Shown piece after piece: positions 1-8,458 of a stretch of 64,000 nucleotides of DNA. The notes under the pieces are model-generated. The model was not told where the DNA came from and searched no databases. It was given only the letters and a program-made list of their open reading frames with translations. Numbering within the stretch: the stretch's first letter is position 1; the number at the start of each line of letters is the position of its first letter. The DNA is from Ichthyophis bannanicus (taxonomy: Eukaryota; Chordata; Amphibia; Gymnophiona; Ichthyophiidae), in the NCBI GenBank assembly GCA_033557465.1, contig CM066041.1:157517532-157581531 (forward strand), read 5' to 3'. Position numbers and translations under genes: made by a program.

Positions 1-485
1 CTTTCGGAGCTCCAGGCACTTTTTTGTCAAAATCCTTTTCTGTCTTTTTCACAGGAGGGGGTTACCATTCGAACAGTGCCCTTTTCTGCCTAAGGTTGTT
101 TTGGTTGTGGTTCCTTTCTTTTTTAAGGAGCAGTTTTCGGGTGGCAACAGAGTCTGTCACCTGTTGGATGTTGGTTAGGGCATTATGCTGTTACCTTAAA
201 CTCACTAATATTTTTAGTCTCTCCGATCACTTTTTTGTCCTGGCTTTTGGTCCACAAAATCATTGAGCCAGCTTATATTTTATTGAAGATACCCGTGTTC
301 GAGCAAATTCTGTGTGGGCCCAGGCTACCTCCTGGGCAGAATGCTCATGGGTAGCTCTAGTACATATTTGCAGAACAGACATATAGTCCTCCATCTCTAC
401 TTTTGCACATCACTATCGCTTGGATGTCCAAGCTCAAGAAGCAGCTTGCTTCGGAGCCTCTGTCTTGGCTGCAGCTGTTTTTTCC
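1..485 (+). pseudogene. Decayed DIRS tyrosine recombinase, C-terminal part (family D)
   Basis: Reading from base 6 gives SELQALFCQNPFLSF and then IRTVPFS, which line up with the recombinase of DIRS-B near 26180-26260 (SELQALSCREPYLLF, LRTVPS). At about 300-460 the frame resumes with a WAQATSWAECSW segment followed by HHYRLDVQAQ, matching the HxxR and catalytic-Tyr blocks of DIRS-B. Stops and frame changes run throughout, so this is a dead copy. The start is cut by the window edge. In life this enzyme integrates the circular DNA form of the retrotransposon. Its position directly 5' of an ICR supports the assignment. Confidence 0.8.
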
Positions 486-512
486 CACCCTGGAATGGTT
501 TAGCTATGGTAC

Positions 513-616
513 TCCCCACTAGTCTAGACTGGTCTAGCAGGATGTATTTGGAAGGAGAAATTTTACTTACCGATTAATTTCCTTTCCTGGAAGCCTGCTA
601 GACCAGTCCAGGACAT
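513..616. repeat. DIRS-D internal complementary region (ICR)
   Basis: Bases 513-554 read as the complement of a left terminus (GGTCTAGCAGGAT). Bases 555-616 are the complement of the right terminus seen at about 905-942 (complement of ATCGGTAAGTAAAATTTCT). The two parts meet at an AAGG step, the expected left-right circle junction. ICRs of this form are diagnostic of DIRS elements. Confidence 0.75.
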
Positions 617-942
617 GCCCCTCTAAACTGTTTAGTCCATCGCCTAGCTAAGGCTCTCTTTACCATTGCTGTACCTCACCATGTACATACTTCCTGCAGG
701 TCCTGTTTCACATAGTTCATTTTAGCTTGTTATAAAAGTTATTTGTTTATGAGCTCATTTTTAGTCTGGTTTTGTGTTTCCCTGGCTGTTTGAATTTCTG
801 CTGCTTGTTACAGTTATACTGAAACTCCCCTTGTCACAAAACTTTGGGAATTTTTCTCTTGTCTCATTACCTGCTGGCAGAGGAACACAACCCACTAGAG
901 GATTCCAGGAAAGAAAATTATCGGTAAGTAAAATTTCTCCTT
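617..942 (+). mobile_element. DIRS-D 3' noncoding region and right terminus
   Basis: This follows the ICR and ends at about 938-942. The final 30 bases are the reverse complement of 555-590 in the ICR, which fixes the right end of the remnant. It contains no open coding region. The terminus holds a splice-donor-like CGGTAAGTA reading outward. Confidence 0.65.
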
Positions 943-2203
943 TCTCAAAATGAGCCATTCTGAGAGGGATAGGAACAAATATGATTGTACCATAGGCTTT
1001 GGCTGTAGACAATTGATCTAGTGGTAGGTAGAAGCTGGAAGCATGCAGGCATGTATGTGGGTTTCTGGTATAATGTGGTTCTTATGTGTACAATGCAAAA
1101 CAACAGATCCCGTAAAGGGACCCAGAAATCCAAAGTCAAAAATCACAAAAATGTCCCTTTCCAAGCTAAGAAAAACATAAAAAGCTTCCTTCCAGGAACA
1201 ACACAAACAAACAAAGAGGAGAAAATGATCTCAGTATTGTACAGCAATCTGTCCCTCTACAAGATAATGGATAAATCCCTTGCCACAGGTACATCTAGTA
1301 ATCGCACAGTAATATCAAGAAAGTGAACCTGTTGTGTAGGCTCTTCTAGGCTCATATAGAGGTGGGGTGGAGTTTAACTTTCTGATGGAATTTCTTTAGG
1401 GCTTCATGTCCATGGTTCCGGGTGATGATGCCATCATCAGTGTATCTCATGTTGAGTAGAGGCTTCTAGGTGTGGGATTTGAGGAAGTATTGTTCTGGAA
1501 GCAGTGCATGCAGATCTATCTCATGCATATTCATTGTGGATATTCTAAAAACCTGGCTGGCCTGGGGGTCCTAGAGGACTGGGTTAAGAACACTGGTCTA
1601 AGGTGTCACCATCCTCAGTCATTTTGCTTCTTCAGACTAACTTGGGTATCCTTTGGAAGTTTTGAAGTACTTCAGTAAACAAGAGTAGATAAATCCATGG
1701 GATCAACAGTGGCTTGAAGTAGTGTTTGCTGGAGTTCAGGATAGGAATCCTGACCATCAGACCAGCGAGTAAAATGGATCTAACCAGGACCATTGAACCT
1801 TTGTCAAATAGAGACTCAGAAACAGGGGAAAAGAAAAATAGAGAAAATGATGGCAGGTAATTGTAATTTGAACTTTTAGTGTACAACACATTGTATATTT
1901 TTTATAAAGGCATGTAATCAAATACTGGCTATTCAGTTGGCATATCCACACCATTTAATACGTTCTATAATCCCTTCCACTGCCTCTGAGATTCTTTGTG
2001 CTCACCCCATGCTTTCTATATTGAAATATAGTTCTCACCTCCACTGGGAGACGGGTCTACTACTTTTTCTGTAAAGAACTATTTCTTAGATTGCTTCTGA
2101 GTCTGCCCCTTTTCAGTCTCATTTTATGATCCTTTTGTTTCAAAGATTCCTTTCAATTGAAAGAGGTCCACCTCCTGTGTGGATGTATTTAAATGTGTCT
2201 ATC
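943..2203. other. Intergenic or intronic stretch without a recognised gene
   Basis: AT-rich unique-looking sequence. Short open frames here have no recognisable domain and no splice-site context. Except for a MITE fragment near 1518-1595, nothing was identified. Given the DUS1L exon downstream, it is probably intron. Confidence 0.5.
1518..1595. repeat. Fragment of a palindromic hAT-type MITE
   Basis: The stretch from ATCTCATGCATATTCATTG to GGGTTAAGAACACTG resembles the right half of the 155-bp MITE units at 2212-2366 and 2788-2942: the same ATGCATATTCATT core, a CTGGCTGG block and a CACTG end. The left terminus is missing. Confidence 0.5.
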
Positions 2204-2764
2204 CTATATCCCAGGGGTAGGGAACCCTGGTCCTGGAGAGCCGCAGACCAGTCAGGTTTTCGGGATATCCCTAATGAATATGCATGAGATATATATGCAT
2301 TAGAGATATCCTGCCAACCTGAGTGGTTTGTGGCCCTCCAGGGCTGGATTTGGAGACCCCTGCCTTACACCTCTGTCATTTAAGATTGTGAGTGGGCAAG
2401 GTGCAGATGTCCAAGACATCAAAAAGGTTAGATAGAATGTGTCACATTCCTCCTCACTTCTCACCACCACCAAAATATTGTCTATTAGACAACTTTTGGT
2501 GGTGGTGAGAATCGAGGAGGAATGTGACACATTCTATATACCCTTTCGATGTCTAGGACATCTGCACCTTGCCCACTCCCAATCTTAAATGACAGAGGTG
2601 TAAGGCAGGGGTCTCCAAATCCAGCCCTGGAGGGCCACAAACCAGTCAGGTTGGCAGGATATCTCTAATGCATATATATCTCATGCATATTCATTAGGGA
2701 TATCCCGAAAACCTGACTGGTCTGCGGCTCTCCAGGACCAGGGTTCCCAACCCCTGCTATATCC
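2204..2764. mobile_element. Composite palindromic hAT-type MITE, 545 bp plus 8-bp TSD
   Basis: The element runs 2212-2756 and is flanked by a perfect 8-bp duplication, CTATATCC (2204-2211 and 2757-2764). Its termini CAGGGGTAGGGAACC and GGTTCCCAACCCCTG are inverted repeats. CAG..CTG ends with an 8-bp target duplication indicate hAT mobilisation. It carries no coding sequence. The whole element folds back on itself: two 155-bp units in inverted orientation flank a central palindrome, whose core pairs TTTTGGTGGTGGTGAGAA with its complement. A second copy of this architecture lies at 53363-53857 with different outer ends. Confidence 0.85.
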
Positions 2765-2779
2765 CCTCTTTTTCCTTTC

Positions 2780-2950
2780 GTCTAAAGCAGAGTTTCCCAA
2801 CTCCAGTCCTGGAGGGCCAAACACCATTCAGGTTTTCAGGCTGTCCCTAATGAATATGCATGAGATACATTTGAATACAATGGGGACAGCCTGAAAACCT
2901 GAATGGTGTTTGGCCCTCCAGGACTGGAGTTGGGAACCTCTGGTCTAAAG
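2780..2950. mobile_element. Short palindromic hAT-type MITE, 155 bp plus 8-bp TSD
   Basis: The element runs 2788-2942 between perfect 8-bp duplications GTCTAAAG (2780-2787 and 2943-2950). The left end CAGAGTTTCCCAACTCCAG and the right end, complement CAGAGGTTCCCAACTCCAG, pair with one mismatch, and most of the element is a hairpin. It equals in length the 155-bp unit that makes each arm of the composite MITE just upstream. Confidence 0.85.
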
Positions 2951-3263
2951 TATACATACTGAAATCTTTAACTCTGTTTCCAAATGCTTTATAATGGCAA
3001 CCCATGATCATTTTAGCAGCCACCTTCTATACTGACGCCATCCGGTTTATAATGCACAAATGCTGTCATGCAGATTTGCACTTGCTCAGAGACAGGTATA
3101 AATGTGTTTATATACTCTCTGCATGTATTTTATAAAGTAAGTGTGTACATTGTAACTCCGCCTCTGCTCCACCCAAATGATGCCTCCGGGATTGCATATG
3201 CACAAATGTAGGTATTATCATTTGGTCTGCCTGCTTTTTATACATGTGTAGCCTTATCCAATA
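2951..3263. other. No gene; old dispersed repeat likely
   Basis: No coding potential. A CTCCGCCTCTGCTCCACCCAA stretch near 3157 recurs in similar form near 52485 and inverted near 43020, so an old unclassified dispersed repeat is likely here. Confidence 0.4.
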
Positions 3264-3306
3264 GCCTTTCCAGAGCATCCTGCTAGACCAATCCAGACAA
3301 ATGGGT
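3264..3306. mobile_element. DIRS-D terminal repeat, first half, split by DIRS-A1
   Basis: CCTGCTAGACC..AGACAAATGGGTT matches the inverse of the DIRS-D terminus at 42780-42830. The matching continuation (CAGCAGATGATGGAGACAG) is found only after DIRS-A1, from 8473, so A1 interrupts this older repeat. Confidence 0.7.
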
Positions 3307-3465
3307 TATCTCCAGGAACAAGCAGGAATAAGTCCTCACATATGGGTACGTGGGAACCGACGGAGCCTGCGCGGGAAAGCTCCCCAGCTTCCCAGAAGGA
3401 AGCTTTTGGGGCCTCCCACTGCACATGCGCGCTGCCTTCCCGCCTTCCTGACCAGCTCTCCTCAG
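3307..3465. repeat. DIRS-A1 left inverted terminal repeat
   Basis: 159 bp from TATCTCCAGGAACAAGCAGG to CAGCTCTCCTCAG. It pairs with 8276-8432 on the opposite strand with scattered mismatches. In A1, A2 and DIRS-C it is followed directly by a conserved TTTTTCCRCGGAG word, a possible core promoter or start site (inference). Confidence 0.9.
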
Positions 3466-3684
3466 TTTCTCTTTTTCCGCGGAGACAGCAGGTCGTGTTC
3501 CTGTCACTGCTGAAGAAATTATTGTTTTAGTTTGTTTCTTTAGACCGCGTACCTGCCTTCCCCATACCGAAACCGGTACCACCGGTCTCTCTTTTCTTTT
3601 CTTTAAAAAAAAAAAAAAAAAAATCTTTATCTTTGCACAACTTGGTGACTTCGGTTAGGCCTCAGGCCTACACAAATTCTCCTC
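3466..3684 (+). promoter_or_regulatory. DIRS-A1 leader with CCGCGGAG word and A19 tract
   Basis: The untranslated leader between the left ITR and gag holds TTTTTCCGCGGAG at about 3473, ATACCGAAACCGGTACC words near 3564 and an A19 run at 3605-3623. The same order recurs in DIRS-A2 (A16 at 60810-60825), so the internal A tract belongs to the element and is not an insertion scar. Function is not known. Confidence 0.5.
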
Positions 3685-5045
3685 ATGGAGAAACCAGCCC
3701 CTGGTTTTAAGAAGTGTACCAAGTGTAGTGCTGTTATTTCTGTCACAGACACCCATGAATGGTGTCTTAAATGTTTGGGACCTGACCATTCCATTCCGGA
3801 CTGCCCATCCTGCTCCCAGATGTCTAAACGTGGTTTGCAGAACCGGGCCAACAAATTCCATGTGCTGTTTGCTTCAGATAATCCAGCATCACAGTCATCC
3901 AGGTCTTCCTCTCCGGATGGATCTCAGGTAACCAAACCTTCTTCGGGCAGGTCCTCAAAGAGCAAATCTCCTTCAAAGCATCGAGAGGCTCTCACTTTTG
4001 AATCTGAGGATCCTGCCCCAGCCAAACAACCCCGGCGGGAAGCTCTGGCTTCCAAAGCACCATCTATGGGGTTACAGGTTGACATCGATGGCACGGCTTC
4101 GACTGATCACCTGTTAGACTGCTCTGGGGTACCGGCCCATACCGGTACCGACATCCAGGCAGCAGTGGCGTCTATGAGCAATACTGTTCAGACCATGCAG
4201 CAGGCCATGCTGGCTTTTATTACAGCTGCGACGCCCTCGGTACCGCGTTCAGCGGTACCGGGTCCGGTTCCGGTATCGTCTCCCATACCGGAACAGAGAC
4301 CATTGACTTACAAACGCAGATCGGTTCCGCATGCCGGAACCGGGTTTTCAGCCGATACCGATCCCGATCCCATACCCGGTACGCCCGATGTCGATACCGA
4401 TCGGTATGCGTATCGTGCGTTGGAAGCAAATAGAGAATACTCTGATTCTTCTGAGGATTTTGACTCCTCTGAGGACTCTGATGAGCTGTCTCTAGTTCTT
4501 CATGAAGACCCTTCTTCCCCAAAGGGGAACTTGCCCTAAAGGTACGGCATTTTGCCTCCTTTATCCCTGAGGATAGAAAGGAGGAGTTCATTTCTCTGGT
4601 GAAACAGCTTCTAGATGTTTCTAAGTTCTCCAACAGAGCAGCTTTTGATTCCTTTGAGGGTGCCGGTAGAGCTTCGGGCATTGCTATTGCAGCCCGACGA
4701 CTTGCTTGGCTCCAGGCCTCTGACCTAGAACCCTGGGTCCTGGATGGCTTACGGAATCTGCCCTGTACAGGTGAGAACTTATTTGGTAAGGACTGGCAAA
4801 TTAAAGCCACTCAAATGGACGCAGAAAATGCTACATTAGATAGACTTTCTAAGTCTACCTCTACTCCTGCCAAGAAAAAGTCTTTCAAGAGGCCTTACTT
4901 CAAGAAGGCCAGATTTTCCACAAATACTGGCCAACAATCTTCTCAGCCTCGCTTTGCTGCTAAACGTCAGCAACCTAAACAGGCAAGGTCAAAGCCTGCA
5001 GCGTCTGCCACTCCTCAGCAGGCTCAACCCCCTCAGGGGTTTTGA
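3685..5045 (+). pseudogene. DIRS-A1 gag-like protein, disrupted by a 469-bp deletion
   Basis: Codes from ATG 3685 for a nucleocapsid-type protein with an N-terminal cysteine/histidine cluster (CTKC, WCLKC, DHSIPDCPSC; residues about 11-43). A Ser/Pro-rich region and an acidic SSEDFDSSEDSDE stretch follow. The frame stops at 4537-4539 (TAA) because 469 bp present in DIRS-A2 (about 61710-62181) are missing at 4524-4528. The lost length is not a multiple of three. The C-terminal part remains open from 4599 to TGA 5043-5045. The intact A2 homologue has 600 residues. The protein presumably packages element RNA (inferred from other DIRS gag proteins). Confidence 0.85.
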
Positions 5046-6969
5046 CTTGCCCCTAGAGAACTTAACCTTTCTGGCTCTAGAACAACCAGAGCCCCTCACC
5101 ATTCCCGGAAGGTTAGCTCACTTTGCTCCCAGATGGGGGCAAATTACATCAGAGCACTGGACCCTCTCTATCATCAGAGAGGGCTACAAGCTTCATTTTT
5201 CCAACCTTCCTCCATATACCATGGTGAGGCACTTCAATTCTCCCCCATCTCTCCTGGGCCTGTTGGATCAGAAAGTCTCTTCTATCCTTGCCCAAGGGGC
5301 AATAGAAGAGGTTCCTCTTCTTCAACAAGGGACAGGATTCTACTCCCCTTATTTTCTCATAACAAAGAAGACAGGGGGATTCAGACCTATCCTAGATCTG
5401 AGAGAATTGAACAAATTTCTGTACAAGGAGAAATTCAAAATGCTTTCTCTAGGCATTCTCCTTCCATACCTTCAGAGTCAGGATTGGCTTTGTTCTCTAG
5501 ATCTCAAGGATGCGTACACACATATACTCATCCACCCATCCCACAGAAAATATCTAAGATTTCTGTTTCAGGGAAAACATTTCCAGTACAGAGTACTTCC
5601 CTTCGGTCTAGCCTCTGCTCCAAGAGTGTTCACCAAATGCATGGTAGTTGTTGCCGCATTTCTAAGAGGTCTGGGAATTTTTGTATTCCCATATCTGGAC
5701 GACTGGCTCATCCGAGCTCCATCTCAGTCAGAGGCCCAGATTTCCCTGGACCGCACAAGGCACATTCTGCAGTATCTGGGACTGGTGATAAACCTTCCCA
5801 AGTCTCAACTTATCCCTACTCAGTCTCTGGAATTCATAGGGGCCCAGTTGGACACCACCACTGCAAGGGCCTACCTACCTCAAGTCCGGGGCCAACGTCT
5901 GGTGTGCTTGGCCTCCCAAGCTCAGTCCAGCAGTCACTTGACAGCCAGAGAAATGCTGCGACATCTGGGCCACATGGCCTCCACGGTACACGTGGTGCCC
6001 TACGCTTGTCTTCATATGAGAGCAGCTCAATGGACCTTGGCCACCCAGTGGACTCAGGCATCAGGAGCGCTCTCCGACCAAATACTCACCTCAAAGCGTC
6101 TGTTTTGGTCCCTCCAATGGTGGATGTCCACCGAGAATCTGTTGTTGGTGGCCCCCTTCCAACCTTTGTTGCCCCAAACAACCCTCATAACAGATGCCTC
6201 CCAAACAGGGTGGGGAGCCCATCTTCAACACCTCTCCACTCAGGGTGCTTGGTCTCCACAAGAGACCACCCTTCACATCAACCTCCTGGAACTGCGAGCA
6301 ATCTACTTTGCCCTCAAAGTCTTCCATACCCTCCTAGTCAACCTGACCGTCCTAGTCCATACAGACAATCAGGTGGCCATGTTCTACATAAACAAACAAG
6401 GAGGGACAGGCTCTCTGTTGCTTTGCAACGAAGCTCTCAGATTATGGGCCTTCGCCAGAGAGCATCAAATTCATCTTCTGGCAGTGTATCTTCCAGGGGT
6501 TCAAAACTCTTGGGCAGACAGACTCAGTCGAGTTCTGCTTCCACACGAATGGTCCCTACATATGGACCAGATAAGCAGAATCTTTCAGGAATGGGGAACC
6601 CCGGACATAGACCTCTTTGCAAGTCCGTGGAATGCCAAACTTCCCCGGTTCTGTTCCAGGACTCCGTGTCAGGGAGCTCAGGTCAACGACGCCTTTCTCC
6701 TACATTGGGGTCAGGAATTCCTATATGCCTTTCCACCCATTCCTTTGATTCCCAAGACTCTGTTCAAACTCCAGAGGGATCACGGATCGATCATCCTCAT
6801 AGCTCCACGCTGGCCACGCCAAGTGTGGTTCCCTCTACTTCTGCATCTCTCCCAGGGACCCTCCCTGGACCTGGGAGCTGCGCCAGACCTTCTCTCTCAG
6901 GAGGAAGGGACTTTGTGGCATCCAAACCCCAAGTCCCTACACCTCAGAGCTTGGTTACTGAAGGCCTAA
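5046..6969 (+). CDS. DIRS-A1 reverse transcriptase-RNase H polyprotein
   Basis: Frame +1 relative to gag. It is open from at least 4954 to TAA 6967-6969, and homology to the family begins just after the gag stop. It makes DNA from the element RNA. The RT block has KKTGGFRPILDLRELN, LDLKDAYTHI, LPFGLASAPRVF and the catalytic FPYLDDWLI (Asp codons 5698-5703). RNase H follows with TDASQTGWGAHL, ELRAIYFAL, HTDNQVAMFYIN and WADRLSR carrying the acidic residues. The C-terminal block (DIDLFASPWNAKLPRF, LYAFPPIPLIPKTL, ILIAPRWPRQVWF) sits where DIRS elements carry a putative Dam-like methyltransferase domain; that identity is tentative. No lesion is visible. There is no clear own start codon near the gag stop, so frameshifting or reinitiation is likely. 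Confidence 0.9.
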
Positions 6970-7091
6970 GCCTTCATGACTTCAATCTTTCTCAACCAGT
7001 GAAAGATATCCTTCATGCCTCTAGGAAACCCTCCACGAGGCGTTCCTATGCTTTCAAATGGAAACGCTTTTCCATTTGGTGTGCTCAATAG
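5046..7091 (+). CDS. Long overlapping open frame across RT-RNase H, in frame with gag and recombinase
   Basis: Between the gag TGA (5043-5045) and TAG 7089-7091 the gag frame has no stop for about 680 codons, although the RT-RNase H frame codes across the same bases. The predicted product is Ser/Pro/Gly-rich and matches no known fold until its end, where LSLHDFNLSQPVKDIL and RRSYAFKWKRFSIWC form the N-terminal part of the recombinase. The same arrangement recurs in DIRS-A2 and DIRS-B. Overlapping RT and recombinase frames are known in DIRS elements. Whether the overlapping stretch is translated as an N-terminal extension of the recombinase is unknown. Confidence 0.55.
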   Translation, partial: LAPRELNLSGSRTTRAPHHSRKVSSLCSQMGANYIRALDPLYHQRGLQASFFQPSSIYHGEALQFSPISPGPVGSESLFYPCPRGNRRGSSSSTRDRILLPLFSHNKEDRGIQTYPRSERIEQISVQGEIQNAFSRHSPSIPSESGLALFSRSQGCVHTYTHPPIPQKISKISVSGKTFPVQSTSLRSSLCSKSVHQMHGSCCRISKRSGNFCIPISGRLAHPSSISVRGPDFPGPHKAHSAVSGTGDKPSQVSTYPYSVSGIHRGPVGHHHCKGLPTSSPGPTSGVLGLPSSVQQSLDSQRNAATSGPHGLHGTRGALRLSSYESSSMDLGHPVDSGIRSALRPNTHLKASVLVPPMVDVHRESVVGGPLPTFVAPNNPHNRCLPNRVGSPSSTPLHSGCLVSTRDHPSHQPPGTASNLLCPQSLPYPPSQPDRPSPYRQSGGHVLHKQTRRDRLSVALQRSSQIMGLRQRASNSSSGSVSSRGSKLLGRQTQSSSASTRMVPTYGPDKQNLSGMGNPGHRPLCKSVECQTSPVLFQDSVSGSSGQRRLSPTLGSGIPICLSTHSFDSQDSVQTPEGSRIDHPHSSTLATPSVVPSTSASLPGTLPGPGSCARPSLSGGRDFVASKPQVPTPQSLVTEGLSLHDFNLSQPVKDILHASRKPSTRRSYAFKWKRFSIWCAQ

Positions 7092-8000
7092 GGTCTTGAC
7101 CCTCTAGCACTTCCTTTGAATTCTCTACTAGACTATCTCCTGCATCTTTCTAATGCAGGCCTTAAGACGAATTCAGTAAGAGTCCATTTGAGTGCTATTA
7201 CAGCATCCTTAAAACCTATAAATGGACAACCTGTCTCCTCTCATCCGCTTGTTGCAAGGTTCATGAGAGGCCTGACTCTAACTAAGCCTCCCATCCGACC
7301 TCCTCCGGTAGCATGGGACTTGAACCTAGTTCTGGGTCAGCTTATGAAGCCACCTTTTGAACCGTTGGTTTCTACCTCCTTGAAATTTCTTTCCTGGAAG
7401 GTCCTTTTCCTTATTGCAGTCACTTCGGCTCGCCGTATCAGTGAACTACAGGCCTTAGTGGCTCATCCACCTTATACCAGGTTTCATCATGATAAGGTGG
7501 TCCTTAGGACGAATCCCCACTTTATGCCCAAAGTGGTCTCGCCTTTTCATCTTAATCAAGAGGTATATCTACCTGTCTTTTTTCCAGCTCCTCATGCATC
7601 CAGTGCAGAGAGGAAACTTCATACTTTAGATTGTAAAAGAGCTCTTGCCTTTTACCTCAACAGGACTCAGCCACATCGAAAGTCTTCCAGCTTTTTGTGG
7701 CTTTTGATCCTTCTCATTTGGGACTTCCAGTCTCCAAACGTACACTTTCCAATTGGATTGCTCAGTGTATTTGCTTACCAGAGTAAAAATATTTCTCTGG
7801 AAGGCCATGTCACAGCTCACAATGTGAGAGCCATGGCCACTTCTATGGCTCATCTTCACTCTGTATCCATAGATCAGATCTGTCGAGCCGCCACATGGGC
7901 CTCGGTTCATACCTTCCCAGCCCATTACTGTTTGGACAAGGACTCCCGCCGGGATGCCTTGTTTGGTCAGGCTGTCCTCAAACACCTGTTCCATACTTGA
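6960..8000 (+). pseudogene. DIRS-A1 tyrosine recombinase, with a nonsense codon and a frameshifted patch
   Basis: This is the lambda-integrase-type enzyme that inserts the circular element. The N-terminal SAM-like part (SYAFKWKRFSIWC) is followed by TAG 7089-7091, then the frame is open from 7092 to 8000. Catalytic-domain marks are SARRISELQAL (Arg, 7431-7436), the HxxR box as HNVR (7818-7829) and HYCLD with the nucleophilic Tyr at 7926-7928. Residues coded by about 7685-7790 are out of frame relative to DIRS-C (which reads LFVAYDPNHLGQ there), then the frame is restored. Two lesions make this copy inactive unless the TAG is read through. Confidence 0.85.
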
Positions 8001-8097
8001 ACAACTCCTGCCCACCTTCCCAGGATGGATGCCTGAGATCCATACGAAGATGGCGAACCCTTGGAAGGGGATCTCCCAGGCATCTTAGCTAGGGAGT

Positions 8098-8196
8098 CCC
8101 CATATGTGAGGACTTATTCCTGCTTGTTCCTGGAGATAGCACACTTACTTACCTGTAACAGGTGATCTCTGGGAACAGCAGGAATTAGTCCTCACA
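8098..8196. repeat. DIRS-A1 internal complementary region
   Basis: Bases 8098-8138 are the reverse complement of the left end (3307-3347). Bases 8139-8196 are the reverse complement of the right end (8401-8458). The switch at 8138/8139 defines the circle junction as right-end GTGC joined to left-end TATCTCC. This is the template thought to join ends during circle formation in DIRS elements. Confidence 0.92.
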
Positions 8197-8275
8197 ACCC
8201 ACCCACCTCCCCTAGGAGTTGTATCTTCTATCTATCTTCCTTTCCTCTCTCTATTGTCTCAGCTATAAACTCGAA

Positions 8276-8458
8276 CTGAGGAGAGCTGGTCAGGAAGGCG
8301 GGAAGGCAGCGCACATCTGCAGTGGGAGGCCCCAAAAGCTTCATTCTGGGAAGCTGGGGAGCTTTCCCGCGCAGGCTCCGTCGGTTCCGACGTACCCATA
8401 TGTGAGGACTAATTCCTGCTGTTCCCAGAGATCACCTGTTACAGGTAAGTAACTGTGC
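8276..8458. repeat. DIRS-A1 right inverted terminal repeat
   Basis: Bases 8276-8432 pair with the left ITR. The last 26 bases are right-specific (CACCTGTTACAGGTAAGTAA then CTGTGC) and include a consensus splice donor CAGGTAAGT and a near-palindrome ACCTGTTACAGGT. Confidence 0.9.

Larger units (their letters stand above)
3307..8458 (+). mobile_element. DIRS-A copy 1, complete DIRS-type retrotransposon (5152 bp)
   Basis: Layout in order: left ITR 3307-3465, leader with an A19 tract, gag (broken), RT-RNase H (open), an overlapping frame leading into the tyrosine recombinase, ICR 8098-8196, and right ITR 8276-8458. DIRS elements replicate through a circular DNA that a tyrosine recombinase inserts, so they make no target-site duplication. 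None is seen here; the 7-mer TATCTCC instead occurs at 3307 and again just outside the right end at 8459. The ICR is exactly complementary to both outer ends, which fixes the element boundaries to the base. Lesions are a 469-bp gag deletion, a TAG at 7089 and an out-of-frame patch at about 7685-7790, so this copy is not autonomous. Confidence 0.93.

Noticed and set aside
5834..6327. Minus-strand open frames inside RT-RNase H of DIRS-A1 (and equivalents at 63488-63981)
   Set aside because: They mirror the constrained RT codons and carry no domain. The recombinase-frame overlap is longer and on the coding strand, so only that was kept.
7089..7091. TAG before the recombinase of DIRS-A1 as a programmed stop
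   Set aside because: DIRS-B has no stop at the equivalent residue (its frame reads WCAERK there), so a private nonsense mutation is the simpler reading.
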